From an uncultured Flavobacteriaceae bacterium (lineage in GTDB: Bacteria > Bacteroidota > Bacteroidia > Flavobacteriales > Flavobacteriaceae): 64,000 nt of DNA. The notes under the pieces are model-generated. The model worked only from the letters and a program-made list of their open reading frames with translations. It did not search any database and had not been told where the DNA came from. A program made the translations under genes and the position numbers. The DNA is taken from the NCBI GenBank assembly GCA_947488435.1, contig CANKZG010000001.1:2658308-2722307 (forward strand). The letters run 5' to 3'. This document shows positions 34,648-42,490 of this stretch, in pieces; position 1 is the first letter of the stretch, and each line of letters opens with the position of its first letter.

Positions 34648-36255
34648 ATGAAAATTACAATCAAAATACTACAGCGCAATGGATTAGTATGCCTTTGCAG
34701 TCTTCTTAGTTTTGTTCTTCTTGGACAGAAACGTATGTCTAAAAAACAAGTAGAGAAATTGAAAACTGAAGTTGCAGCTATTGTGGAAGCAAATAAAAAG
34801 CAAACACAGGTAATGGTTGATAAAATTTTTAGTTTTTCGGAGTTGGGTTTTCAAGAATATGAATCATCAAAGTATCTTACTGGAATTTTGGCCGAAAATG
34901 ACTTTACAATTGAAAATTCCATTTCGGGTATCCCAACTGCCTGGTTTGCGAAATGGAGCAATGGTGAGGGGCCTGTAATCGCATTAGGTAGCGATGTAGA
35001 TTGTATTCCAAAAGCTTCGCAATATCCAGGTGTAGCCTACCATAAACCTATTGTAGCTGGAGCACCAGGACATGGAGAAGGACATAACTCCGGAATTCCT
35101 TTAAATATTACAGCCGCTTTGGCTGTTAAGCAATTGATGGAGCGGGAAAATATTCAAGGTACGCTTATTATATGGCCAGGAATTGCCGAAGAGTTGGTAG
35201 CGGCAAAAGCCTGGTATGTACGCGATGGTTTATTTGATGCTATTGATATGTGTATTTTCACCCATGTAAGTAGTAATCTTGGGGTTTCATATGGAGCTAC
35301 TAGAGGTACGGGTTTAATATCCGTAGAATACGCATTTGAAGGCGAAGCAGCACATTCGGCCGGTGCACCTTGGCGAGGACGAAGTGCGTTGGATGCTGCA
35401 GAGCTGATGAATATTGGTTGGAACTATAAACGTGAACATTTACATCCACTAAAACGATCTCATTCTATTTTTACTGATGCCGGAGATCAACCCAATGTCG
35501 TGCCCTCCAAAGCGGCAATCTGGTTTTATTTTAGAGATATAAAATTTGAAGGAATCATGGAAATGTATGAGGAAGCTAATGATATTGCAAAAGGAGCGGC
35601 TTTAATGACTGGAACAAAAGTCAAATCTCGTATTTTAGGAACGGCCTGGCCAAGGCATTTTAATAAGGTAATTGCAGAAGAGATGTACGAGAATATTAAA
35701 ACCGTAGGATTACCCGAATGGTCCGAAGCAGATCAATCGCTGGCTATTGCCGTACAAAAAGAGGTGAATTCTAATACTACAGATGGACTAAAGAAAGAAT
35801 TAGGTCCTTTGGGATTGCCGGTAAAGGTTCCTGTTAGTGGGGGTTCGGATGATATTGGTGATGTTTCTTGGAAAGTACCTACGGTAACTTTACGTTACCC
35901 TTCAAATATTCCTGGTTTACAAGGACATCATTGGAGTAATGCTATTACTATGGCCACACCTATTGCACATAAAGGAGTTACCTCTGGCGCACAGGTAGAA
36001 GCGATGACTATTCTGGATTTTCTGTTAAAACCTAATTTGATGGCCGCTGCATGGGATTATTTTAATAGCGAGCAGAGCAAGGAAACCACCTATGAACCCA
36101 TGATTTCTGCTGAAGATTTACCTCCTATTTATTTAAATAAAGACAAGCAAGATCAGTTTCGATCTGCTTTGGAAGCCTTTTATTACGACGAGACCAAATA
36201 CGATACTTATCTGGAACAATTAGGCGTGGAATACCCTACGCTAAAGAAAGAGTAA
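34648..36255 (+). CDS. Exported M20-type amidohydrolase (AbgB-like)
   Basis: A 535-residue protein with a hydrophobic N-terminus (GLVCLCSLLSFVLLGQ) suggesting export. The rest matches the M20D amidohydrolase group including p-aminobenzoyl-glutamate hydrolase subunit B: FSFSELGFQEYESSKYL, LGSDVDCIPKASQYPG, the metal loop GAPGHGEGHNSGIPLN, GEAAHSAGAPWRGRSALDAAELM and VSGGSDDIGDVSWKVPTVTLRYP. In many relatives the metal loop reads GHGCGHN; here Cys is replaced by Glu. It likely hydrolyses an N-acyl amino acid or aromatic amide in the periplasm. It is divergent from purL (154-base gap). Confidence 0.88.
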   Translation: MKITIKILQRNGLVCLCSLLSFVLLGQKRMSKKQVEKLKTEVAAIVEANKKQTQVMVDKIFSFSELGFQEYESSKYLTGILAENDFTIENSISGIPTAWFAKWSNGEGPVIALGSDVDCIPKASQYPGVAYHKPIVAGAPGHGEGHNSGIPLNITAALAVKQLMERENIQGTLIIWPGIAEELVAAKAWYVRDGLFDAIDMCIFTHVSSNLGVSYGATRGTGLISVEYAFEGEAAHSAGAPWRGRSALDAAELMNIGWNYKREHLHPLKRSHSIFTDAGDQPNVVPSKAAIWFYFRDIKFEGIMEMYEEANDIAKGAALMTGTKVKSRILGTAWPRHFNKVIAEEMYENIKTVGLPEWSEADQSLAIAVQKEVNSNTTDGLKKELGPLGLPVKVPVSGGSDDIGDVSWKVPTVTLRYPSNIPGLQGHHWSNAITMATPIAHKGVTSGAQVEAMTILDFLLKPNLMAAAWDYFNSEQSKETTYEPMISAEDLPPIYLNKDKQDQFRSALEAFYYDETKYDTYLEQLGVEYPTLKKE

Positions 36256-36260
36256 TTCAT

Positions 36261-37472
36261 TTATTTTCGTTCTAACAGCGCCATATAGAAACCGTCGAAT
36301 CCACTTTGCGAAGCAAAGATTTTGTTTTCTTTTGTCAAGCTAAAATCTTTACCTTCTTCTGAAGTTAAAAAGGCAGTTACTTGGTCGCTATTTTCCTGAG
36401 GAAGTATGGAGCAGGTAGCGTATACGAGTTTTCCACCAACTTTTACCATTTTGCTATAACTGCGAAGGATTTCCTGTTGCGTCTGTATAATTTTGTCTAG
36501 AAACTCGGGTTGTAACTTCCATTTGCTATCCGGATTTCTTCGCAAGACACCCAGACCGGTACAGGGAGCATCTATTAATACACGATCGGCACTGCCGTAT
36601 AGTTTTTTAATCACCTTTGTTGAGGTAATTTCTCGCGGTTCAATATTATGTGCTCCATTTCTTCTTGCGCGACGTTTCAACTCTTTTAGTTTACTTCCGT
36701 AGATATCCATAGCAATAAGTTGCCCTTTGTTTTCCATTAAGGCTGCTAAGTGCAGTGTTTTACCACCTGCACCAGCACAGGTATCAACTACTCGTTGCCC
36801 TGGTTTTACATCCAAATACGCTGCTACTAATTGTGAGCTGGCATCTTGTACTTCGAAGTTCCCATTTTTAAAAGCTTCAGTAACAAAAACGTTGGCACGT
36901 TCTGGCAGGATAAGCGCACTGGGATATCCTTTTATAGGATCTACAACGATTCCTTCTTCCAGGAGCATTTTTTGTAACGCTTCTTTGCTTGTTTTCAAGG
37001 TATTGGTGCGTAAAATAACATCAGCTTTTTTATTCAAAGCTGTCAATTCTTTCGACCAAAATTCTTCTCCTAATGCGGTAGCGAATAGAGCATCGATCCA
37101 ATCCGGAATTGCTTCCCTAAATTTTCTGATTTTAGAAAGTTCATCAAACTTTCCTTTAATTCGACGTTCTGGTGTGGGTTCTATTTGTTTCCAATCGGGA
37201 AGTGGAATACCTTTTAGTACTGCCCATACCGCCCAAATCCGAAATAAATCTGGTCTACTGTAAGGTGCTTTAACACCAGAAATTTCTGTGTACAGCCTTT
37301 TATAACGTACAATTTCATAAGTAGTTTCCGCTATAAAGCCGCGATCTCTAGCTCCCCAGCGTTTATCAAATTTTAATACTTTTTGTACTACTTTATCGGC
37401 ATATTCCCCTTCATTAAATATTAAATGAAGCGCATCAATAACGGCAAATACTAAATTTCTGTGTAATCGCAT
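36261..37472 (-). CDS. RsmB/NOP-type rRNA (cytosine-5) methyltransferase
   Basis: A 403-residue SAM-dependent methyltransferase. The SAM-binding motif is VVDTCAGAGGKTLHLAALM; the two catalytic cysteines are in LIDAPCTGLGVLRRNPDSKW (motif IV) and LVYATCSILPQEN (motif VI), with the binding/proline-rich and NPDSKW features of the RsmB/Sun class. The N-terminal 90 residues are an NusB-like helical domain. The likely role is m5C formation in 16S rRNA, or a related RNA. It converges on the amidohydrolase gene (5-base gap) and diverges from the next lipoprotein gene. Confidence 0.92.
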   Translation of the reverse strand: MRLHRNLVFAVIDALHLIFNEGEYADKVVQKVLKFDKRWGARDRGFIAETTYEIVRYKRLYTEISGVKAPYSRPDLFRIWAVWAVLKGIPLPDWKQIEPTPERRIKGKFDELSKIRKFREAIPDWIDALFATALGEEFWSKELTALNKKADVILRTNTLKTSKEALQKMLLEEGIVVDPIKGYPSALILPERANVFVTEAFKNGNFEVQDASSQLVAAYLDVKPGQRVVDTCAGAGGKTLHLAALMENKGQLIAMDIYGSKLKELKRRARRNGAHNIEPREITSTKVIKKLYGSADRVLIDAPCTGLGVLRRNPDSKWKLQPEFLDKIIQTQQEILRSYSKMVKVGGKLVYATCSILPQENSDQVTAFLTSEEGKDFSLTKENKIFASQSGFDGFYMALLERK

Positions 37473-37491
37473 GTTTAAAAAAATCAGTGGG

Positions 37492-37499
37492 CAAAGGTA
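37492..37499 (-). promoter_or_regulatory. Possible -7 element of the RsmB-like gene
   Basis: On the - strand the sequence is TACCTTTG, matching TAnnTTTG, 19 bases before the start codon, within the 71-base divergent gap. There is no good TTG at the -33 position, so this is tentative. Confidence 0.4.
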
Positions 37500-37543
37500 T
37501 TGTTTTGGACTGAAATGGGTTTACTTTTATAAAAAATAATAAC

Positions 37544-38587
37544 ATGCGTCTCCTGTCTCTTCTTTTTTTAGGTTTCATCTTTTTCAGTTCGTGTACGAGC
37601 GAGCCTAAGATTTCGTCCCATAACTTTTCCCAAGTTTCTATAGATGTGATTTATGAGGATTCTGTAAGCATTCGAGCGATTGAATTTATGAATGATGGAA
37701 GTCTTGCATTTGCCGGAAGTAATGGTATTTACGGACTAGTAGATACAGTCAATGATATGGTAAAGACCAATGTCCAAAGGCAAGATAGTTTGGTTCCTGA
37801 ATTTAGAGCGATAGGGCATACTGCTACAGACTTTTTTATGCTTTCGGTTGCTACTCCGGCATTGCTCTATAAAACGGGCATCTCAGGACAGATGGAATTG
37901 GTGTATCAGGAGGATGGAGAAGGTGTATTTTATGATGCCTTGGCTTTTTGGAATGATAAAGAAGGACTTGCAATCGGAGATGCAATAGACGGATGTTTGT
38001 CTATTCTAATTACAAGAGATGGCGGAAAACAATGGAAAAAAATAGAGTGTGATGATTTACCGGAAGCCAAAGTTGGTGAAGGAGCTTTTGCCGCAAGCAA
38101 TACGAATATTGAAATACAAGGAAATAATGCTTGGATTGCTACAACCTCAGGTACATTATTATTTTCTTCAGACAAAGGCAAAAACTGGAGGTATATTCAG
38201 ACCCCAATGCGGAATGAAGCAGCCACGGAGGGTATTTATTCCATTGATTTTTATGATGCGGATATGGGTTTTGCCATCGGGGGAGACTTTACAAAACCAG
38301 ATAATACGCATGCGAATAAGGCAATTACTATTGATGGCGGAGTAACTTGGAATCTTGTAGCGGATAATGTCGCTCCAGGATATAAAAGTTGTGTGCAGTA
38401 TGTGCCAAATGCAGGAGGTAAAGATCTTGTGGTTATAGGATTTACTGGGATTTCATATTCAAACGACGCAGGGTTATCTTGGAAAGAACTCTCCAAAGAA
38501 TCGTTTTACACCATCCGATTTATGAACGATTCCGTTGCTTATGCTGCAGGGAAAAATAGGATTGCGAAGCTGACTCTTAAAAAGTAA
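37544..38587 (+). CDS. Beta-propeller lipoprotein (Ycf48/BNR-like)
   Basis: A 347-residue lipoprotein (lipobox GFIFFSSC). It contains BNR/Asp-box-like strands, including ITRDGGKQWKKIE, SSDKGKNWRYIQTP, ITIDGGVTWNLVADN and SNDAGLSWKELSKESF, as in Ycf48-like photosystem assembly and sialidase-fold propellers. In Bacteroidota such proteins are annotated as oxidoreductases or glycosyl hydrolases without proof. About six or seven blades would fit the length. It is probably an extracytoplasmic binding or assembly factor. A strong bidirectional terminator follows at 38589-38628. Confidence 0.82.
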   Translation: MRLLSLLFLGFIFFSSCTSEPKISSHNFSQVSIDVIYEDSVSIRAIEFMNDGSLAFAGSNGIYGLVDTVNDMVKTNVQRQDSLVPEFRAIGHTATDFFMLSVATPALLYKTGISGQMELVYQEDGEGVFYDALAFWNDKEGLAIGDAIDGCLSILITRDGGKQWKKIECDDLPEAKVGEGAFAASNTNIEIQGNNAWIATTSGTLLFSSDKGKNWRYIQTPMRNEAATEGIYSIDFYDADMGFAIGGDFTKPDNTHANKAITIDGGVTWNLVADNVAPGYKSCVQYVPNAGGKDLVVIGFTGISYSNDAGLSWKELSKESFYTIRFMNDSVAYAAGKNRIAKLTLKK

Positions 38588-38588
38588 T

Positions 38589-38628
38589 AAGGGTATTAAG
38601 CATAATTTTAGCTATGCCTAATACCCTT
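38589..38628. terminator. Bidirectional terminator-like hairpin
   Basis: Arms AAGGGTATTAAGCATA (38589-38604) and TATGCCTAATACCCTT (38613-38628) pair over 15 of 16 positions around an eight-base loop. It lies between the convergent genes ending at 38587 and 38643. The T-runs after the stem are short on both sides, but the stem is strong. Confidence 0.75.
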
Positions 38629-38642
38629 TATAAATGATCTAC

Positions 38643-38990
38643 CTATACGGTCACAACTACAAAAGCCTTTTTATTTTTTTTGTACCATACGCCTTTGTAT
38701 TTATATAGTTTTCTTCCCTTATATCGAACAACACGATATCCTTTCGGCAGTCGTTTAATAGCTACTCCCTTGGGGGCAGCACAAACTACATATTTCTTTC
38801 CACGAGTCTTATACCAAACACCATCTGCATAATGAAAAGAACTACCTTTATGCAAAACAACGGTTGGTTTGTGAATCTTGGTAACTACCAAACCATGTTT
38901 GGGATATACTTTAACAACTTTCTGCGCATTTACGGAAAGTAATCCTCCTAATAGCACAATTACGATAAGAAAATTTCTAACTGTTTTCAT
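38643..38990 (-). CDS. Small basic exported protein with two GVWYK repeats (DUF6515-like)
   Basis: A 115-residue protein with signal peptide MKTVRNFLIVIVLLGGLLSVNA. The mature protein is very basic and contains two similar repeats: HYADGVWYKTRGKKYVV and YKYKGVWYKKNKKAFVV, separated by CAAPKGVAIKRLPKGYRVVRYKG. Y-x-GVWY repeats followed by a P-GYxVV segment are the pattern of DUF6515-type proteins of Bacteroidota, of unknown function. It is likely a small periplasmic or surface protein binding an acidic polymer. It converges on the propeller gene and lies in the same direction as the downstream end of the sigma operon. Confidence 0.72.
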   Translation of the reverse strand: MKTVRNFLIVIVLLGGLLSVNAQKVVKVYPKHGLVVTKIHKPTVVLHKGSSFHYADGVWYKTRGKKYVVCAAPKGVAIKRLPKGYRVVRYKGRKLYKYKGVWYKKNKKAFVVVTV

Positions 38991-39107
38991 CTTTCTTTTT
39001 TTATGGGGTTATACTATTAAGACTGTGGTTTTAAAAGAAAGTTTAATGCAAAAGGAAGCACCTTGGCTTCCTTTTTACGTATTTGATCGATTTTGATATA
39101 AATTCTA

Positions 39108-39548
39108 CTATTTCTTTCGATACTGTCGAAGCAAACGCCTTTTAAAATCCTCCTCTGAGCGAAGTAATATGAATATTTTTTTTGCTGATAAGACTTGTTT
39201 TAAATCATCAATTAAATCACTATGCGCACGATGCTTTTCTCCTGCAAGTTCTAATTTTACAGTTAATAAACGATTTGCTTCGCTCTCGGATAAATTTTCG
39301 AAATCTCGAAGTTTTCCACCAATCTCAGAGCGCTCTTTTCTTCGTAGTTTATTCATTGCCTCTTCATGGGCATTGTATATGGGCCAAAATTGTTGCGCCT
39401 CAGTACTATTTAAACTCAAACGTTCGGTTATAAAAGCAACTTTTAAAGCCTTTATCTTTTCTCTTCCCGGCTTTTCCTGTCCGTACGATGCAACAATACA
39501 GCATAAGACTATACAAAGCGTTGCTATTTTATTTTTAATATTCATCAT
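39108..39548 (-). CDS. Periplasmic Spy/CpxP-like (LTXXQ) protein linked to an ECF sigma operon
   Basis: A 146-residue protein with signal peptide MNIKNKIATLCIVLCCIVASYGQ. The mature helical part, ITERLSLNSTEAQQFWPIYNAHEEAMNKLRRKER, matches the Spy/CpxP-like LTxxQ type, seen in flavobacteria next to ECF sigma factors and often annotated as a sensor of ECF sigma. The pattern SLNSTEAQQFW and the later LLRSEEDFKRRLLRQYRKK fit. A chaperone or sensor role in the periplasm is inferred. Its start overlaps the anti-sigma-like gene by 14 bases, so it is the third gene of sigma, anti-sigma-like, Spy-like. Confidence 0.8.
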   Translation of the reverse strand: MMNIKNKIATLCIVLCCIVASYGQEKPGREKIKALKVAFITERLSLNSTEAQQFWPIYNAHEEAMNKLRRKERSEIGGKLRDFENLSESEANRLLTVKLELAGEKHRAHSDLIDDLKQVLSAKKIFILLRSEEDFKRRLLRQYRKK

Positions 39549-40044
39549 CGTCTAAATTTAATTCATTTAAATTATCAATTTCATTATCCAAATAATCTAT
39601 GATCAAGTTTTCGTTAAGCGGAGTATCTAAAATATCACTAACCTCTACATTTTCTACCGGTAACACTTCCGCTAGTTCATAGGAAGACAAACCAAATTCA
39701 TACTCGTCAAAATAATTTTCAATATCCGTTTCTGCTAAATTATCAATACTTAAGGCTTCGGTATTGTTCCATTGCCAACCCATTACCATAATAAGAATTG
39801 CAGTAATTGCAGCAGCTACCATATAGTAACGGCGTTTTGGGAACAAATGAACGACCTTAATGGGTGTGCTTTCTAATTGCCTTTGTATTTTTTCATTTAA
39901 ACCATCAAAATATCCTTCCGGTATAGCAAACCCTTCTTTTTTATCAGTATCATCTAGGATTAATCGTTCTGATAGTTTGTCTTTGAAATTTTCAAAATAA
40001 CCTTCAGGAACCTTAAAGTGTTTGTTTGACGTCTTTTTCTCCAT
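39535..40044 (-). CDS. Membrane protein with duplicated PEGYF motif, probable anti-sigma factor
   Basis: A 169-residue protein starting at ATG 40044; a TTG six bases upstream is possible but overlaps the sigma stop. The N-terminal cytosolic part has two copies of a motif, VPEGYFENF (residues 12-20) and IPEGYFDGL (41-49), each followed by an amphipathic helix. One membrane helix follows (YYMVAAAITAILIMVMGWQW, about 70-88), then an acidic C-terminal tail in the periplasm. The location between an ECF sigma gene and a Spy-like gene makes it the likely anti-sigma factor, with the PEGYF segments as the probable sigma-binding part; this is inferred. Confidence 0.75.
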   Translation of the reverse strand: MEKKTSNKHFKVPEGYFENFKDKLSERLILDDTDKKEGFAIPEGYFDGLNEKIQRQLESTPIKVVHLFPKRRYYMVAAAITAILIMVMGWQWNNTEALSIDNLAETDIENYFDEYEFGLSSYELAEVLPVENVEVSDILDTPLNENLIIDYLDNEIDNLNELNLDDDEY

Positions 40045-40046
40045 AA

Positions 40047-40589
40047 TCAACTTTGCGTTAAATGGGTTTCAATTTTTTTTACGGCCAAATGATAGGAAGC
40101 CTTTAAAGCTCCAACAGAAGTGTCCAATACTTCGGAAATTGTTTCGTATTTCATTGCTTGAAAATACTTCATTTGAAAAACCAAACGTTGTTTTTCGGGA
40201 AGTTCAGCAATTGCTTTTTGAAGCGCCAATTCAATTGCATTTCCTTCAAAATACACATCTGCCTCTAAACTATCTATCATTTTATCCTGTAAAGCCTCAC
40301 TAGTAATACCTAATTTTTTACGTTTGTTGTTTAAAAAAGAGATAGCTTCGTTAGTTGCAATACGATACATCCAGGAGTATAATTTACTTTCTTCCTTAAA
40401 ATTATGAATACTTCGGAATACTTTAATAAAAGTATTTTGCAGCACATCATCAGCATCGTCATGGTTTAAAACAATTCTACGTACATGCCAATACAAACGC
40501 TCTTTATACGTGTCTATAAGCAATTCAAAAGCTTTAGACTGCGTGCGTGTATCTTTCAATTCCTTTACTAAAACTGTTTCAGAAATCAA
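40047..40589 (-). CDS. ECF-type RNA polymerase sigma factor
   Basis: A 180-residue sigma-70 family factor. Region 2 spans about residues 25-95, with IVLNHDDADDVLQNTFIKVF and ESKLYSWMYRIATNEAISFL; region 4 is near the C-terminus, LPEKQRLVFQMKYFQAMKYETISEVLDTSVGALKASYHLAVKKIE, with the helix-turn-helix. It should direct transcription of an envelope stress or similar regulon. It is the first gene of a three-gene operon with the PEGYF membrane protein (2-base gap to its ATG) and the Spy-like protein. The target promoters cannot be read here. Confidence 0.93.
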   Translation of the reverse strand: MISETVLVKELKDTRTQSKAFELLIDTYKERLYWHVRRIVLNHDDADDVLQNTFIKVFRSIHNFKEESKLYSWMYRIATNEAISFLNNKRKKLGITSEALQDKMIDSLEADVYFEGNAIELALQKAIAELPEKQRLVFQMKYFQAMKYETISEVLDTSVGALKASYHLAVKKIETHLTQS

Positions 40590-40615
40590 TGATTCTACCT
40601 TTTGTTCTTCTATAA

Positions 40616-40661
40616 GACACTAAAAAGAGCAAATGGTTTAATTGCTATTATTTTAAGTGTC
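40616..40661 (-). terminator. Bulged hairpin after the ABC transporter stop, possible terminator
   Basis: On the - strand outer arms GACACT and AGTGTC and an inner hairpin AGCAA-(9)-TTGCT followed by CTTTTT can fold together; A/T pairs join them. It begins 3 bases after the ABC gene stop and ends 27 bases before the sigma start. It could end the envelope operon, although the T-run is inside the outer stem, so the call is weak. Confidence 0.45.
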
Positions 40662-40663
40662 CG

Positions 40664-42490
40664 TTATGCCTCTAGGGATTGCATAGCGACTAATTTTTTA
40701 TAGACGCCATTTGCAGCTAGGAGTTGGGCGTGTGATCCTTGTTCCACGATTTCTCCTTTTTGCAAGACAACAATAGTGTCAGCCTTTTGAATGGTTGAAA
40801 GCCTATGGGCAATAACTAAGGAGGTTCTATTTTGCATCATTTTGTCCAGTGCATCTTGCACCAAACGCTCACTTTCGGTATCCAAAGCAGAGGTAGCTTC
40901 ATCCAAAACCATTATAGGAGGGTTTTTGAGTACTGCTCGGGCAATAGAAAGTCGTTGTTTTTGTCCTCCGCTTAGTTTGTTTCCGCTATCTCCAATATTG
41001 GTATCATAACCTTTAGGAAGGTCGGAAATAAATTCATGGGCATTTGCAATTTTTGCTGCAGCTTTAACTTCTTCAAGAGATGCATCAGGCTTTCCTAATA
41101 GGATATTGTTTTTTATGGTGTCATTAAAAAGTATAGAATCTTGAGTAACTAAACCAATAAGATTACGAAGGGATGTCTTGCTTAAGTCTTTTATATCGAT
41201 ACCATCAATTTGTATTTCCCCTTTGTTTACATCGTAAAAGCGGGTAACCAAATTTGCAATGGTACTCTTACCACTTCCCGATTGCCCTACCAAGGCCACT
41301 GTATGCCCCTTTGGCACTTGTAAAGAGAAGTTCTTTAATACAAGTTCCTCTTCATATTTAAACGAAATATTTTGAATCGCAATGTGTTCGGTAAAATTTT
41401 CTTTTGTTTTTGGATACTCATTTTCTGCAATTGGATTTACCGTATCCAGAACCTCTAAAACACGTTCTGCAGCGGCGTTACCCTTTTTTACAGCATAGGA
41501 TGCCTTACTAATGGCCTTTGCAGGGGTTAAAATATTATAAGCCAATCCCATATAGGCTATAAAAGCCGATCCTTTTAAAGTTTCATCAACCAATACCATT
41601 TGTCCTCCAAACCAAAGCAATACTCCAATGACTAGGATCCCTAGAAACTCACTAGTGGGAGATGCTAAGTTTTGCCGGTTGAGCAATTTATTCGAAAATC
41701 TAAAAAAACGATATGTTGAATTTGAAAAGGTTTTATAAAACCGAGATTCCGCATTAAAAGCTTTGATTACGCGAAGCCCTCCTAAAGTTTCCTCAACAAT
41801 GGATAAAAACTCACCCTGTTCCTTTTGTACTTGATCGGATTTCTTTTTTAAAGATTTCCCAATACGAGATATAAGAAAACCAGCTACTGGTATAAATACA
41901 AATACAAATATGGTAAGCTTTGTACTTATTAAAAACATTAAAATAATAGTAAATAATATGGTAAGAGGCTCCCTTACAATAAGCTCTAAGATTGATAGAA
42001 AAGAATGTTGTATTTCGAGCACATCAGAAGTGATTCGTGCTATAATATCCCCTTTACGTTTTTCGGAGTAAAACGAAATAGGTAAATCCGTTATCTTGCG
42101 ATACAGCGCATTTCGAACATCTTTCAAGACTCCATTTCTTAAAAAAGTAATGAAATACATGGCTAGATAATTGAAAATGTTTTTTAGAAAAAAAAGCACC
42201 AGCACCAATCCGATAACCAAAACCAATCCTTTCATAGGATCATCAGCAGAATATTCCGTTACCCGATAATTCATATAATCTTGAATATACTTCTGCGCAC
42301 TTCCAATTCCTGAATAAACAGGCTTTTGAAGCACTTTTTCGCCTTGCTTAAAAATCACATCCAGCATGGGAATTAAAGCTGCAAAAGACAATGCGCTAAA
42401 CAAGGCATAGAGGATATTGAAAAATATATTTAAAAAGCCGTATTTGCGATACGGCTTTGCAAAGAATAAAATCTTTTTAAAATACTCCAT
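40664..42490 (-). CDS. MsbA-like ABC transporter, ATPase plus permease
   Basis: A 608-residue half-transporter with an N-terminal six-helix domain and a C-terminal ATPase. The nucleotide-binding domain has Walker A GQSGSGKST, Q-loop LVTQDSILF, signature LSGGQKQRL, Walker B IMVLDEATSAL and the His loop AHRLST. The membrane part carries the ITDLPISFYSEKRKGDIIARIT coupling segment. Such exporters move lipids, lipid A or peptides across the inner membrane; MsbA-like lipid flipping is likely but not proven. Its ATG overlaps the stop of the phosphosugar mutase gene by one base (TAATG), suggesting coupled expression. Confidence 0.92.
   Translation of the reverse strand: MEYFKKILFFAKPYRKYGFLNIFFNILYALFSALSFAALIPMLDVIFKQGEKVLQKPVYSGIGSAQKYIQDYMNYRVTEYSADDPMKGLVLVIGLVLVLFFLKNIFNYLAMYFITFLRNGVLKDVRNALYRKITDLPISFYSEKRKGDIIARITSDVLEIQHSFLSILELIVREPLTILFTIILMFLISTKLTIFVFVFIPVAGFLISRIGKSLKKKSDQVQKEQGEFLSIVEETLGGLRVIKAFNAESRFYKTFSNSTYRFFRFSNKLLNRQNLASPTSEFLGILVIGVLLWFGGQMVLVDETLKGSAFIAYMGLAYNILTPAKAISKASYAVKKGNAAAERVLEVLDTVNPIAENEYPKTKENFTEHIAIQNISFKYEEELVLKNFSLQVPKGHTVALVGQSGSGKSTIANLVTRFYDVNKGEIQIDGIDIKDLSKTSLRNLIGLVTQDSILFNDTIKNNILLGKPDASLEEVKAAAKIANAHEFISDLPKGYDTNIGDSGNKLSGGQKQRLSIARAVLKNPPIMVLDEATSALDTESERLVQDALDKMMQNRTSLVIAHRLSTIQKADTIVVLQKGEIVEQGSHAQLLAANGVYKKLVAMQSLEA

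Noticed and set aside
36727-37263. 178-codon + strand frame antisense to the RsmB-like gene
   Set aside because: It lies wholly inside a clear methyltransferase gene on the other strand, has no recognisable protein features and is rich in Ser and Phe, as expected from an antisense reading.
39169-39555. 128-codon + strand frame antisense to the Spy-like gene
   Set aside because: Overlaps the whole Spy-like gene, whose signal peptide and LTXXQ-type pattern are convincing.
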